NCBI GenBank assembly: GCA_963801475.1
Contig: CAWDEX010000002.1
Location: 892,494 to 956,493, forward strand
Reading direction: 5' to 3'
Length of the DNA: 64,000 bases
DNA from: DAOMFB01 sp963801475
GTDB lineage: Bacteria; Acidobacteriota; Thermoanaerobaculia; UBA5066
This document shows, piece by piece, positions 46,176 to 54,658 of the stretch (positions are counted from its first letter, which is position 1; each line of letters opens with the position of its first letter). A model generated the notes under the pieces. The model saw only the letters and a list, made by a program, of their open reading frames with translations, was not told the origin of the DNA and made no database searches. A program made the position numbers and the translations under genes.

Positions 46176-46187
46176 CGGCGGGAGCGG

Positions 46188-46691
46188 TCAGCGCGTCGCC
46201 GCCGTCGACGGGGGTGGGGTCTTCACCGTCTCCGGGCGGACGCGTTGCTCCCAGTCGTCGGGAAGGATGACGACCACCTCGCCCGGCCGGACGAGCTGGA
46301 GCTTCTCCCGCGCGATCTTCTCGAGCGAGCGCGGGTCGCTCTTCAGCGCGGCGACCTCCGTTTCGAGCTTCCGGTTCTCGGCGTCGATCCGTGCCACCTC
46401 CTCCTGGGCGGCGCGCAGCTCGGCCCGCTGACGGCGCACCTGGAGGAAGCCGCGGTCGCCGACGAAGAAGAGGGAGAAGAGAAGCGCCGAGAAGAGGAGC
46501 GACAGGAGGAAGACCGAAGCGGGCTTGACCGCGGGGCGGTCGGGGCGCGCCGAGGGGGCGCGAACCGGCTCCTCCGGAGGTTCCTCGGGGCGGTCGACGT
46601 TCTGCCGGTCAGCGTAGCGCTGAGGGAGGCGGCGGACGCCGACGACCTGCGGACGTTCTCCCGGCGGCGCGACGACCTTGGTGAACCGCAC
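46188..46691 (-). CDS. FtsB/DivIC-type septum formation protein
   Basis: A 167-residue bitopic membrane protein of the septum-formation-initiator family. A long Pro/Arg-rich cytoplasmic N-terminus (~1-58) precedes one membrane helix (~59-78), then a leucine-zipper coiled coil (~80-120, QRAELRAAQEEVARIDAEN in part) and the conserved end LEKIAREKLQLVRPGEVV. FtsB/DivIC joins FtsL and FtsQ to activate septal wall synthesis. GTG start. It lies 63 bp downstream of enolase on the same strand, an eno-ftsB order common in bacteria, which supports the call. Its N-terminus is longer than that of E. coli FtsB. Confidence 0.88.
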   Translation of the reverse strand: MRFTKVVAPPGERPQVVGVRRLPQRYADRQNVDRPEEPPEEPVRAPSARPDRPAVKPASVFLLSLLFSALLFSLFFVGDRGFLQVRRQRAELRAAQEEVARIDAENRKLETEVAALKSDPRSLEKIAREKLQLVRPGEVVVILPDDWEQRVRPETVKTPPPSTAATR

Positions 46692-46754
46692 GATCCATTG
46701 TCGCGCAGCCCGGCGCCGCCGGGAAGGCCGAGCGGGAGCGGCCCCGGCCGACTT

Positions 46755-48026
46755 CTATGACTTGACGACGGAGAGCCCCGGCCAGACCGCGTCGTCGCCG
46801 AGGTCCTCCTCGATCCGGAGGAGGCGGTTGTACTTGGCGATCCGCTCGCTCCGGCAGAGGGAGCCGGTCTTGATGAAGCCGGCATTCGTCGCCACCGCGA
46901 GGTCGGCGATCGTGGTGTCCTCGGTCTCGCCCGAACGGTGTGACATGACGGTGACGTAACCCGCCGTCTGGGCCATCCGGACCGCCTTGAGGGTCTCGCT
47001 GATCGTCCCGATCTGGTTGACTTTCACGAGGAGGCCGTTCGCGACGCCGTCCCGGATTCCCTCGGCGAGGATCTTCGGGTTCGTCACGAAGACGTCGTCG
47101 CCGACGAGGTGGATCTTCGATCCGAGGGTCCTCGTCATCAGCTGCCACCCCTCGCGGTCCTGCTCCGCGCAGCCGTCCTCGATGGAGACGACGGGATAGT
47201 CGGCGACGAGCTTCTCCCAGAAAGCGACCATCTCGGCGGGAGTGAGCTTCTTGCCTTCGAGGGCGTACCGGCCGTCCTCAAAGAACTCCGACGCCGCGGG
47301 GTCGAGCGTGATGAAAACGTCCTTGCCGGCCTTGTAGCCGGCCTTGCCGATCGCCTCGACGATCAGGTCGAGGGCCTGACGCGCCGTCGCGACGTCGGGC
47401 GCGAAGCCTCCCTCGTCCCCGACGCCGGTCGCGAGCTTCTTCGACTTGAGGAGCCCCTTCAGCGAATGGAAGACTTCGGCGCCGGCCCGCAGCGCCTCGC
47501 GGAACGACGGCGCTCCCGCGGGAAAGAGCATGAACTCCTGCGGATCGAGCGGGTTGTCGGCGTGGGCCCCGCCGTTGATGACGTTCATCATCGGCACGGG
47601 GAGCGTGACGGCGGCCGGGCCGCCGACGTAGCGGAAGAGCGGGAGGCCGCACGCCTCGGCGGCGGCACGGCAGACGGCCATCGAGACGCCGAGGATCGCG
47701 TTGGCGCCGAGCTTCGATTTCGTCTCGGTGCCGTCGAGGTCGATCATCAGCCGGTCGATCTCGGCCTGCTGCCGGGCGTCCATCCCTTCCAGCTCGGGGG
47801 CGATCGTGTCGTTGACGTTCTTGACGGCGGTCAGCGTCCCCTTCCCGCCGTAGCGCTTCTTGTCTCCGTCGCGCAGCTCCAGCGCCTCGCGGGTCCCGGT
47901 CGACGCGCCCGACGGCACCGCCGCGCGGGCGGACGCCCCCCCCTCGAGAAGACATTCGACCTCGATCGTCGGGTTTCCCCGCGAATCCAGGATCTCTCTC
48001 GCGTGCAGGCTTTCGATGGCGTACAT
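46755..48026 (-). CDS. eno: Enolase
   Basis: A 423-residue phosphopyruvate hydratase (2-phosphoglycerate to phosphoenolpyruvate; glycolysis and gluconeogenesis). Family marks: AREILDSRGNPTIEVE at the N terminus, GASTGTREALELRD, the metal ligand regions SIEDGCAEQD and VGDDVFVTN, catalytic KVNQIGT, and the signature SHRSGETEDTTIADLAV. Length is typical. Strong GGAGAGGAG ribosome site, with a TAGAAT hexamer 64 nt upstream on the minus strand. Followed by the FtsB-like gene. Confidence 0.98.
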   Translation of the reverse strand: MYAIESLHAREILDSRGNPTIEVECLLEGGASARAAVPSGASTGTREALELRDGDKKRYGGKGTLTAVKNVNDTIAPELEGMDARQQAEIDRLMIDLDGTETKSKLGANAILGVSMAVCRAAAEACGLPLFRYVGGPAAVTLPVPMMNVINGGAHADNPLDPQEFMLFPAGAPSFREALRAGAEVFHSLKGLLKSKKLATGVGDEGGFAPDVATARQALDLIVEAIGKAGYKAGKDVFITLDPAASEFFEDGRYALEGKKLTPAEMVAFWEKLVADYPVVSIEDGCAEQDREGWQLMTRTLGSKIHLVGDDVFVTNPKILAEGIRDGVANGLLVKVNQIGTISETLKAVRMAQTAGYVTVMSHRSGETEDTTIADLAVATNAGFIKTGSLCRSERIAKYNRLLRIEEDLGDDAVWPGLSVVKS

Positions 48027-48089
48027 GCCGTCTCCTCTCCAGTTCCCCCCGGGCGCGTCTCCGCTTGCAGCGGGAAGACCGATGGTCCG

Positions 48090-48095
48090 ATTCTA
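48090..48095 (-). promoter_or_regulatory. Candidate -10 (TAGAAT) of enolase
   Basis: Minus-strand TAGAAT, 63 nt before the enolase ATG, leaving a normal leader with a ribosome site. Confidence 0.4.
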
Positions 48096-48119
48096 CGGGC
48101 CGGGAGCGCCTGCGAACTG

Positions 48120-49091
48120 ATGCGGAAGCCTCATCGGAACGGTCTTCTCGGGAGCGCCCTCGCCGTGGCGCTCGCGGCGTCCTGCGCTCCCCGGCCGGCG
48201 CCGGCGCCGGATCCCCGCTCGGGCTCCGTGAGGTACGGCCTGAACCGCGACGAGGGGGGGCCCGGGGAGCGGGAGGCCGCGGCCAAGCGAAAACTCCTTC
48301 GCCGGATCAACGCGGACCGAGCGACCGCGGGCGCTTCGCCCCTCGAATACGACCTTCTGGCGGCGCGTGTGGGGGACGCGTTCTGCGCCGAGGCTGTCGC
48401 GGGGAACTTCACCGGGCACTGGGACCTCGCCGGGCGGCCGCCCTACCTCCGGTGGGCCCTGGCGGGAGGCGTCGACTTCCACGGACAGAACGTCTTCTCG
48501 ATCTCCCGGAAAGGGTGGGACGTGACCGGCGATGAAATTGCCCGGCTGCTACTCGACGGCCACGACCGGATGATGGCCGAGCGTCCCCCCGACGACGGCC
48601 ACCGCCGCGCCATCCTCGACCCGAACTGGACGCACGTCGGGATCGGCATGGCGTGGGCAGGGGGCGAGTTCCGGATGACGGAGGAGTTCGTCCGGCGCGT
48701 CGCCGACTGGGTCGAGCTTCCGGCGGGGCCCCTTGCGGCGAACGGCGCGGCGACGATCCGGATGAAACTTCCGGACGGCTGGACGGTCGGACTTCTCGAG
48801 ATCGCGTTCGACCCGCCGGCCGTTCCGCTCACCCGGGACGAGATCGAGCGCCGGAGGTCGTACGGGCTCCCGAAGGGCTTCGCCCGCCTCTACCCGGCTC
48901 TCCCGCCGCCGGCGCGCTACGCCGGTGGCGGTCAGGGCGACTTCACGGTGACGCACGGACGGGTCGAGGCGCGGATTCCGCTCGCGAGAGGGCCGGGCTC
49001 GTACTACGCGATCCTCTATGCCGCGAAAGGCCCCGTCGCCCCGGGCGGGAAGTTCTGGCCCGTCGTCGTGGCGCGGGTCGAGGCCCGGTAG
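48120..49091 (+). CDS. CAP/SCP-domain lipoprotein (YkwD-like)
   Basis: A 323-residue exported lipoprotein (lipobox LAASC, then a Pro/Ala linker). A CAP domain of the bacterial YkwD type spans ~55-185: LLRRINADRATAGASPLEYD, histidines in GHWDLAGRPPYLRW and a final NWTHVGIGMAW segment. A further C-terminal beta-rich part (~190-323) has no name I know. Bacterial CAP proteins are secreted, of mostly unknown role. The ATG at 48120 gives the signal peptide; it has only a weak GGGAG site. It is divergent from enolase and 18 bp ahead of the ThyX-like gene. Confidence 0.85.
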   Translation: MRKPHRNGLLGSALAVALAASCAPRPAPAPDPRSGSVRYGLNRDEGGPGEREAAAKRKLLRRINADRATAGASPLEYDLLAARVGDAFCAEAVAGNFTGHWDLAGRPPYLRWALAGGVDFHGQNVFSISRKGWDVTGDEIARLLLDGHDRMMAERPPDDGHRRAILDPNWTHVGIGMAWAGGEFRMTEEFVRRVADWVELPAGPLAANGAATIRMKLPDGWTVGLLEIAFDPPAVPLTRDEIERRRSYGLPKGFARLYPALPPPARYAGGGQGDFTVTHGRVEARIPLARGPGSYYAILYAAKGPVAPGGKFWPVVVARVEAR

Positions 49092-49095
49092 CGGA

Positions 49096-49101
49096 TAAGA
49101 T
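49096..49101 (+). promoter_or_regulatory. Candidate -10 (TAAGAT), leaderless ThyX-like gene
   Basis: Ends 8 nt before the ATG at 49110, which lacks a Shine-Dalgarno. Confidence 0.4.
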
Positions 49102-49109
49102 CGCGCCAG

Positions 49110-50786
49110 ATGCCCGAGGCCTTCTTCGAGGACGAACGGCGCGTCCTCGCACCGTTCTTCACGAACACGGACCGTGACGTCTTCGGTCTTCGCCTCCCTC
49201 AGGAGGTCGCCGGGGCGCTCTTTTCGCGCTACAGCCGCTCGACGAAGAGCCTCCGCCGCGTCTTCCTCGAGGAGTTCCACGGCGGCGAGGGGCTGGCGGC
49301 CGGGATGCTGGGCGGCGGGGCCGCGCCGCCGGAGGACCGTTCCGCGCTGCGGAAAGCGCGCGCGTTCTACGACCGGGTCCTCGTCGGCTACGGCGACGAC
49401 TCCGTGGCGCAGCTCGGCGGCGCGCACCTGGCGCTCGAGGGGATCTCCAACGTGGCGGCCAAGGCGATCGAGGACAGCCGCGTCGGGATCGCCTTCCTCG
49501 AGAAGTCGACGCGTTACGTCCGCTTCGACCAGAAGGACTCCGCGGGACGCTGGCTCTTCCACCCCGAGGAGCGGCTCTGCGCTTCACCCCATCGCGAGGC
49601 CTATCTCACGCTGATGGACGGCCTCTTCTCGGCGTACGCGGCCCAGATCGAGCCCATGCTCGACGGGATCCGAGGCCTCCTTCCGATCGAGGAGGTCGAG
49701 GTCCGGCATCCGGCCACCGGGGAGCCGCTGGCCTGGACGGACGTGGCGGGGGACGAGACGCTGCTGAGGATGGCGAAGCGGGCGTACGGCGCGACCGTGC
49801 GCGCCCACGCCTGCGACGTGATGCGCGGCTATCTCCCGGGCGCCACGCGGACGAACGTCGGCGTCTTCGCTTCCGGGCAGGCGTACGAACACCTGATCAA
49901 CCGGCTCCTGTCGCACCCGCTCGAGGAGCTGAACACCCTCGGCGGCGCGCTGAAGGGGGAGCTGGACGAGCTGATCCCGGCCTTCGTGAAGCGGGCCGGG
50001 CGCAGCGACTACTTGGCCGCCTTACGCGAGACGACGCGGGCGATGGCCCGGTCGGTGGCCGGGACCCCGGCGCCGGCGCCGGCGCCGGAACAGCCGGTCC
50101 GTCTCCTCGACTTCGACGCCGACGCCGAGGAGAGGGTCCTTTCGGCGCTCCTCTACCCGCACGGGGAGGAACCCCTGCCGCTCGTCCGCGCGCGGGTGGC
50201 AGCGATGCCCCCTCCCGAGCGCGCCGGCCGCATGGCGGAGCTGGCCGCCCTTCGGCGCCACCGGCGCGACAAGCCGCCCCGGGCGCTCGAGGCCGTGGAC
50301 TACACGTTCGACCTGCTCGGCAACTTCGGGATCTACCGGGACCTCCACCGGCACCGGATCCTGTCCCAGGAACGACAGCTCTTCACGACGGTGCACGGCT
50401 GGGACATTCCGCCCGAGATCGACGCGATCGGCGGCCGTCCGCTCTGGAACGCGTGCATGGAGGAGGCGGCGGGCCTTCACGAGAGGCTTCGGGGCGACTT
50501 CCCGTTCGAGGCCCAGTACGTCGTCCCGTTCGCGTTCCGGGCCCGGTGGACGGTGCGGATGAACCTCCGCGAGGCGATTCACTTCTGCGAACTCCGTTCC
50601 ATGCCGCAGGGGCATCCCGATTACCGCGCCCTGGTCCAGGAAATGTGGCGGCAGATCGAGGCGGTCCACCCTTCGCTCTCCTGCTGGGGACGATTCGTCA
50701 ACCGGGACGCCTACCGGCTCGGCCGCCTCCAGTCCGAGATGCGCTCCGAGTTCAGGCGGGCGCAGATGGAGGGGGCGAGCTCCTGA
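49110..50786 (+). CDS. Double-domain ThyX-like protein
   Basis: A 558-residue protein made of two ThyX (FAD-dependent thymidylate synthase)-like halves, ~30-290 and ~325-550; normal ThyX is ~220-250 residues. ThyX makes dTMP from dUMP using FAD and methylene-tetrahydrofolate, with signature RHR-x7-S. Here the first half keeps the end (EKSTRY, Ser133) but has SRV at 123-125 in place of RHR. The second half keeps RHR (414-416) but has Leu424 where Ser is expected. So neither half alone has the full signature. It may act as a composite enzyme or may have taken another flavin role. No ribosome site; a TAAGAT hexamer lies 8 nt upstream. Confidence 0.8.
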   Translation: MPEAFFEDERRVLAPFFTNTDRDVFGLRLPQEVAGALFSRYSRSTKSLRRVFLEEFHGGEGLAAGMLGGGAAPPEDRSALRKARAFYDRVLVGYGDDSVAQLGGAHLALEGISNVAAKAIEDSRVGIAFLEKSTRYVRFDQKDSAGRWLFHPEERLCASPHREAYLTLMDGLFSAYAAQIEPMLDGIRGLLPIEEVEVRHPATGEPLAWTDVAGDETLLRMAKRAYGATVRAHACDVMRGYLPGATRTNVGVFASGQAYEHLINRLLSHPLEELNTLGGALKGELDELIPAFVKRAGRSDYLAALRETTRAMARSVAGTPAPAPAPEQPVRLLDFDADAEERVLSALLYPHGEEPLPLVRARVAAMPPPERAGRMAELAALRRHRRDKPPRALEAVDYTFDLLGNFGIYRDLHRHRILSQERQLFTTVHGWDIPPEIDAIGGRPLWNACMEEAAGLHERLRGDFPFEAQYVVPFAFRARWTVRMNLREAIHFCELRSMPQGHPDYRALVQEMWRQIEAVHPSLSCWGRFVNRDAYRLGRLQSEMRSEFRRAQMEGASS

Positions 50787-50796
50787 CCGCGGCCCT

Positions 50797-51078
50797 TCAG
50801 GCCGTTACGTTTCCGTCGAGAGCCTCAAGGAGGGCGTGAGGCCCTTCATCGTCGGCGGCGAGGACGACCGGGATGTCGCCGGGGATCTCGTTCCGGATCG
50901 CGGCGAAGACGCCGGGGTCGTCGGTGACGATGGCATCGAGGCGGGCCGAGCGTCCGATCCTCTCCAGCGTCTCCTCGAGGCCCCGGACTGACAGGAAGGT
51001 CGTCCGGCCGTCGCAGACGTCGCGCAGCTCTTCGGCCAGCTGGTGTCTCCGGGTCGTGGCGACGAGGACGTGTCTCAT
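50797..51078 (-). CDS. Small receiver-like (CheY-fold) protein
   Basis: A 93-residue protein with a strong ribosome site (AAGGGAGG). The alternating pattern HVLVATTRRHQLAEEL, ARLDAIVTDDPGVFAAI and IPVVLAADDEG resembles the beta-alpha repeats of a response-regulator receiver, cut short before the last beta-alpha unit. A TDD segment sits where the phospho-acceptor aspartate would be, but the acidic pocket at the N terminus is missing (VATT). It may be a degenerate receiver or partner-binding stub. Divergent from the cysteine desulfurase; no kinase is next to it. Confidence 0.6.
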   Translation of the reverse strand: MRHVLVATTRRHQLAEELRDVCDGRTTFLSVRGLEETLERIGRSARLDAIVTDDPGVFAAIRNEIPGDIPVVLAADDEGPHALLEALDGNVTA

Positions 51079-51144
51079 GGCCTCCCTTGAATTCTGACCG
51101 GCTTGCCGCCACGATGGAACCCGGGGGGTCGGCGGGACCGGAAC

Positions 51145-52326
51145 GTGAAGTTTCCCATCTATCTCGACTACCACGCGACGACGCCGCTCGACCCGCGGGT
51201 CCTGGACGCGATGATGCCGTACCTGACGGAGCATTTCGGGAACGCGGCATCCCGGACGCACGCGTTCGGCATCCGGGCGGAGGCGGCCGTCACGGTGGCC
51301 CGCGAGGAGGTCGCCCGGGCGCTCTCCGCCGAGCCCCGCGAGATCGTCTTCACGTCGGGAGCCACCGAGTCGAACAACCTCGCGATCCTCGGCGCCGCGC
51401 GGGCCGGCCGGGCCCGGGGAGACCACGTCGTCACCTCGGTTCTCGAGCACCGCGCCGTCCTCGATCCGTGCCGCCAGCTCGAGAAGGAAGGCTTCCGGGT
51501 GACCTTCATCGCGCCCGAACGGAACGGCGTCACGAGCGCCGAGTCGGTCGCCGCCGCGCTGACCGGCCGGACGATCCTCGTCTCGGTCATGGCGGCCAAC
51601 AACGAGATCGGCACGCTGAACCCGATCGGGGCGATCGGGAGGCTCTGCAAGGAGCGGGGCGTCCTCTTCCACACGGACGCGGCGCAGGCCTTCGGAAAGG
51701 TGCCGCTCGCGGTCCACGAGCTGGGCGTCGACCTCGTGTCGCTCTCCGCCCACAAGATCTGCGGCCCGAAGGGGATCGGGGCGCTCTGGGTCCGCTCGCT
51801 GAATCCCCGCGTCCGGCTCGAACCGATCCTCTGGGGCGGCGGACACGAGAAAGGGCTCCGACCGGGGACCCTGAACGTCGCCGGAATCACCGGCTTCGCC
51901 GCCGCGACGCGGATCGCCCTGGCGGAGAGGGAGTCGGAGGGAGCCCGGGTGATGGCTTTCCGCGACCGTCTGGAGCGACGGCTCTGCGCCGCGATCCCGG
52001 GCGCCTTCGTGAACGGCGGCGGCGCCGATCGTCTGGCCGGGAACCTGAACATCTGTTTCCCGGGCCTCCGGGCGGACAACCTGATGATGGACGTTCGCGA
52101 CGTGGCCGTCTCCGCCGGCTCGGCCTGCACCTCGGCGACGCCGGAGCCGAGCCACGTCCTCCGCGGCCTCGGCCTCTCCGCGGAAGAGGCGAACGCCTCG
52201 ATCCGGTTCGGGCTCGGCCGCTTCACGACGGAAGAGGAGGTCGACGCCGCGGCCGAGCGGTTCGTCGCGGCCGTCCGGCGCCGACAGCAGGCGGGAGCGC
52301 CCCGGTCGCCCCTCCCGTCGTCATGA
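51145..52326 (+). CDS. iscS: Cysteine desulfurase (IscS/NifS family)
   Basis: A 393-residue PLP enzyme that takes sulfur from cysteine for Fe-S clusters and tRNA thiolation. The start IYLDYHATTPLDPRV, SGATESNNLAI, PLP lysine in SAHKICGPKG (Lys204), and the active-site cysteine in SAGSACTSATPEPSH all fit. Starting at the GTG at 51145, that cysteine is residue 328, the same number as in E. coli IscS, which supports this start over a TTG 14 codons earlier. No iscU or iscR is adjacent. The stop overlaps the next gene's ATG (ATGA). If the peroxiredoxin is a selenoprotein, desulfurases of this type may also feed selenium (inference). Confidence 0.93.
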   Translation: MKFPIYLDYHATTPLDPRVLDAMMPYLTEHFGNAASRTHAFGIRAEAAVTVAREEVARALSAEPREIVFTSGATESNNLAILGAARAGRARGDHVVTSVLEHRAVLDPCRQLEKEGFRVTFIAPERNGVTSAESVAAALTGRTILVSVMAANNEIGTLNPIGAIGRLCKERGVLFHTDAAQAFGKVPLAVHELGVDLVSLSAHKICGPKGIGALWVRSLNPRVRLEPILWGGGHEKGLRPGTLNVAGITGFAAATRIALAERESEGARVMAFRDRLERRLCAAIPGAFVNGGGADRLAGNLNICFPGLRADNLMMDVRDVAVSAGSACTSATPEPSHVLRGLGLSAEEANASIRFGLGRFTTEEEVDAAAERFVAAVRRRQQAGAPRSPLPSS

Positions 52327-53282
52327 GGCGCGTCCGGCCCTGGGAAGCCGTCGTCGTCGTGAACGCGGCCATCGTCGGCACCGTCCTGGCGCTTCACGTC
52401 GGGTTCTCCGTTCCGGGGTCTCTCGCGGCGCAGTTTTCGATGCTCGGCGTCGCGACGGGACTGCTGGCCGCCGGCGCCGGGGTACGGGCGCTCGGTCTCG
52501 CGCTTGGGGGAGATGCGGCGCGCGCGCGGCTCTACCTCGCCCGGATGACGCGGCGCGCAACCCTGCTCGACCTTGCCCGATTTGTCGTCGCCGTGGCGCT
52601 CGTGTCGTGGAGCTACTCGTGGCTGAAGGTCTTCGTCCCGCACCTGAACGGCTGGATCACCGACCCGCTTCTGGCGGTCCTCGACTTCCGGATCCACTTC
52701 GGGATCAACCCGAACCGCTTCCTGATCGAGCTCTTCCCGTCGACCGCCTTCTGGCGCTACCTCGACGTTTACTACGCCCAGTTCCTCCTGACGATGGGGG
52801 TGGCGTTCGCCTGGTTCGGCTCCGCGTTCTCACGGCGCGACCGGGCCCGTTTCGTCGCGGGCTTCGCGCTCCTCTGGATCGCCGGCGCGTGGCTCTACGT
52901 CGCCGCGCCGTCGCTGGGGCCGTGCTACGTCTTTCCGGACGAGTACGCGGCCGTCCGCCCCGAGATGCCGCTCCAGACGCAGACGCAGCGCCTCCTTCTC
53001 GTCCAGTACGACGCGGTCACGAAAGGGTCGGCGGCGCTCCGGACGACCGGGCTCAACGCGGCCTTCGGGATCGGGGCGATGCCGAGCCTCCACGTCGCCG
53101 GGCAGGCCTTCGTCGCCTTCTTCGCGCGGCGCCGCTCTCCGCGCCTCGCGTTCCTCTTCGGCCTGCTGGCGGCCCTCACGTTCGCCGGCTCCCTGATCAG
53201 CGGGTGGCACTACGCCGTGGACGGCTACGCTGGAATCCTCCTGGCCTGGGGCGCGGCGCGCCTCGGGGAGCGAATGGCGTGA
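52323..53282 (+). CDS. PAP2-family membrane phosphatase (Aur1/Ipt1-like)
   Basis: A 319-residue inner-membrane protein with about six to seven helices. The lipid-phosphatase signature is split as usual: GAMPSLHVAG near 250-260 and SGWHYAVDGYAG at 293-304, holding the catalytic histidines; this spacing fits the PAP2_3 subgroup related to inositolphosphotransferases. A likely substrate is a lipid phosphate or headgroup on the periplasmic face. It is translationally coupled to the cysteine desulfurase by an ATGA overlap, though the two functions look unrelated. Confidence 0.85.
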   Translation: MRRVRPWEAVVVVNAAIVGTVLALHVGFSVPGSLAAQFSMLGVATGLLAAGAGVRALGLALGGDAARARLYLARMTRRATLLDLARFVVAVALVSWSYSWLKVFVPHLNGWITDPLLAVLDFRIHFGINPNRFLIELFPSTAFWRYLDVYYAQFLLTMGVAFAWFGSAFSRRDRARFVAGFALLWIAGAWLYVAAPSLGPCYVFPDEYAAVRPEMPLQTQTQRLLLVQYDAVTKGSAALRTTGLNAAFGIGAMPSLHVAGQAFVAFFARRRSPRLAFLFGLLAALTFAGSLISGWHYAVDGYAGILLAWGAARLGERMA

Positions 53283-53292
53283 GAATGGGGCG

Positions 53293-54057
53293 ATGAAGCG
53301 CCCCTCCCTGCGCGTCCGCCTCGAAGACGGCGGCCCCCTCTTCGGCCTGCTCTCGCCGGACACGGACGGCGCGCTCGTGGAGACCGTCGGCCTCCTCGGT
53401 TTCGACCTCTTCATCCTGGACACGGAGCACGGGACGGGAGGGCCGCGGGAGGCGGAGGGGTTCGTCCGCGCGTGCGAACTGGTCGGCATGGCGCCGCTCG
53501 TGAGGCCCCGCGGCCTCGACCCGAAGCTGATCCTCCAGTACCTCGACGCCGGGATGCAGGGGATCATGCTTCCGGGCGTCCGGTCGGCGGAGGAGGTCCG
53601 GGAGCTGGTCCGGGCGGTGAAGTACCCGCCCGAGGGGCTGCGCGGCATCGCCCCCGTCCGCGCGAACCGCTGGCTCCTCGCGGGGGAGTCGCAGGCGGCG
53701 TGGGTGGCGCGGGCGAACGCCGGGACGCTCGTCCTTCCGCAGATCGAGACGATCGAGGCGCTCGAATGACTGCCGGAGATCGTGAAGGTGCCCGGCGTCG
53801 ACGGCCTCATCATCGGGCCGCGCGACCTCTCGCTGGCGATGGGACATCCCGACGGACCGGGCCATCCCGACGTGGAGGAGGCCATCGACCGGATCACCCG
53901 GGAAGCGCTCGGGGCCGGGCTCCTGGTCGGAACGGTCGCCTCGACCGGTGAGCGGGCGAAGGCCCTCGTTGCAAAGGGGCACCGGATCGTCCTCCACTCC
54001 GTCGGTGCCCTCCTGAAGACGGGCGCCGAGGCCTTCTTCAGCGCCGCGACCGGCTAG
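53293..54057 (+). pseudogene. HpcH/HpaI aldolase family gene interrupted by TGA
   Basis: A 254-codon frame of the HpcH/HpaI (2-keto-3-deoxy-sugar-acid) aldolase family: FDLFILDTEHG (catalytic/metal Glu region), DAGMQGIMLPGVRS, then LPQIETIEALE and, after a TGA at 53767-53769 (residue 159), LPEIVKVPGVDG and IGPRDLSLAMG. Both halves are in the same frame and well preserved. The family has no cysteine at the TGA position, and I see no SECIS-like hairpin after it, so a recent nonsense change or a sequencing error is likelier than selenocysteine. The first part alone would lack the second metal/substrate region. It lies 10 bp after the PAP2 gene. Confidence 0.75.
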
Positions 54058-54070
54058 GCGGAGCCGTTTC

Positions 54071-54658
54071 TCAGTACGCCGTGTGGACGGCGACGCGAAG
54101 GGTCCGCCGGCCGGTGTCGAGGACGGCAAACATGAAATCGTTGAGATCCCCCGGGCGCTCGCTGCAGTCGCTCTTCCGCGCGCGCATCAGGTCGTCGCCC
54201 GCCGTCCGGCAGGCCCAGACACCGCTCGCGGCGTCGAGGGGCAGCCTCTTCGACCAGCGGTCCCAGATCTGTTCCACCGTGGGGAAGTAGACCGACCCGG
54301 GGGTCGGGAGGGGCCTGCCGGAGTTCTCGTAGGTCCTGCGGATGCCCTCCACCTGCCGTGTCGCTCCGATCATCCGGAGCAGGAACTCCTTCTCGGGTGG
54401 TAGCGGCCGCCACGTCGGATCGTTCCCGAGGCGGACGCGGTAGGCGGCCAGCTCGTCGGGACCGAAACCGAAGACGGCGTCGATGGTGAGCCCTTCGCGG
54501 CCGAACCAGCCGGGCGTCTTCGGCGACGCGTCGAGGGAGACGAGCCGGGCCGCCCGCGGCACGGCGAACGTCCGCCGGAGGATCTCCTCGTCGGACGGGC
54601 TCTCGCAGCCGAGGGCGGCGGCGGCGAGAAGGAGCGGGAGAAGGTCGCGGCGATTCAT
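54071..54658 (-). CDS. Lipoprotein of unknown function
   Basis: A 195-residue predicted lipoprotein (lipobox AALGC, Cys18). The mature part has a few notable segments (GREGLTIDAVFGF, YRVRLGNDPTWRPLPP, GVWACRTAGDD) and two further cysteines that could form a disulfide. No family recognised. Its ATG overlaps the stop of the radical SAM gene upstream (ATGA), so both are co-translated. It is convergent with the aldolase gene, 13 bp apart. Confidence 0.7.
   Translation of the reverse strand: MNRRDLLPLLLAAAALGCESPSDEEILRRTFAVPRAARLVSLDASPKTPGWFGREGLTIDAVFGFGPDELAAYRVRLGNDPTWRPLPPEKEFLLRMIGATRQVEGIRRTYENSGRPLPTPGSVYFPTVEQIWDRWSKRLPLDAASGVWACRTAGDDLMRARKSDCSERPGDLNDFMFAVLDTGRRTLRVAVHTAY

Noticed and set aside
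53767..53769. Selenocysteine at the aldolase TGA
   Set aside because: Family members have no Cys there and I found no small hairpin with a proper loop 16-37 nt downstream.
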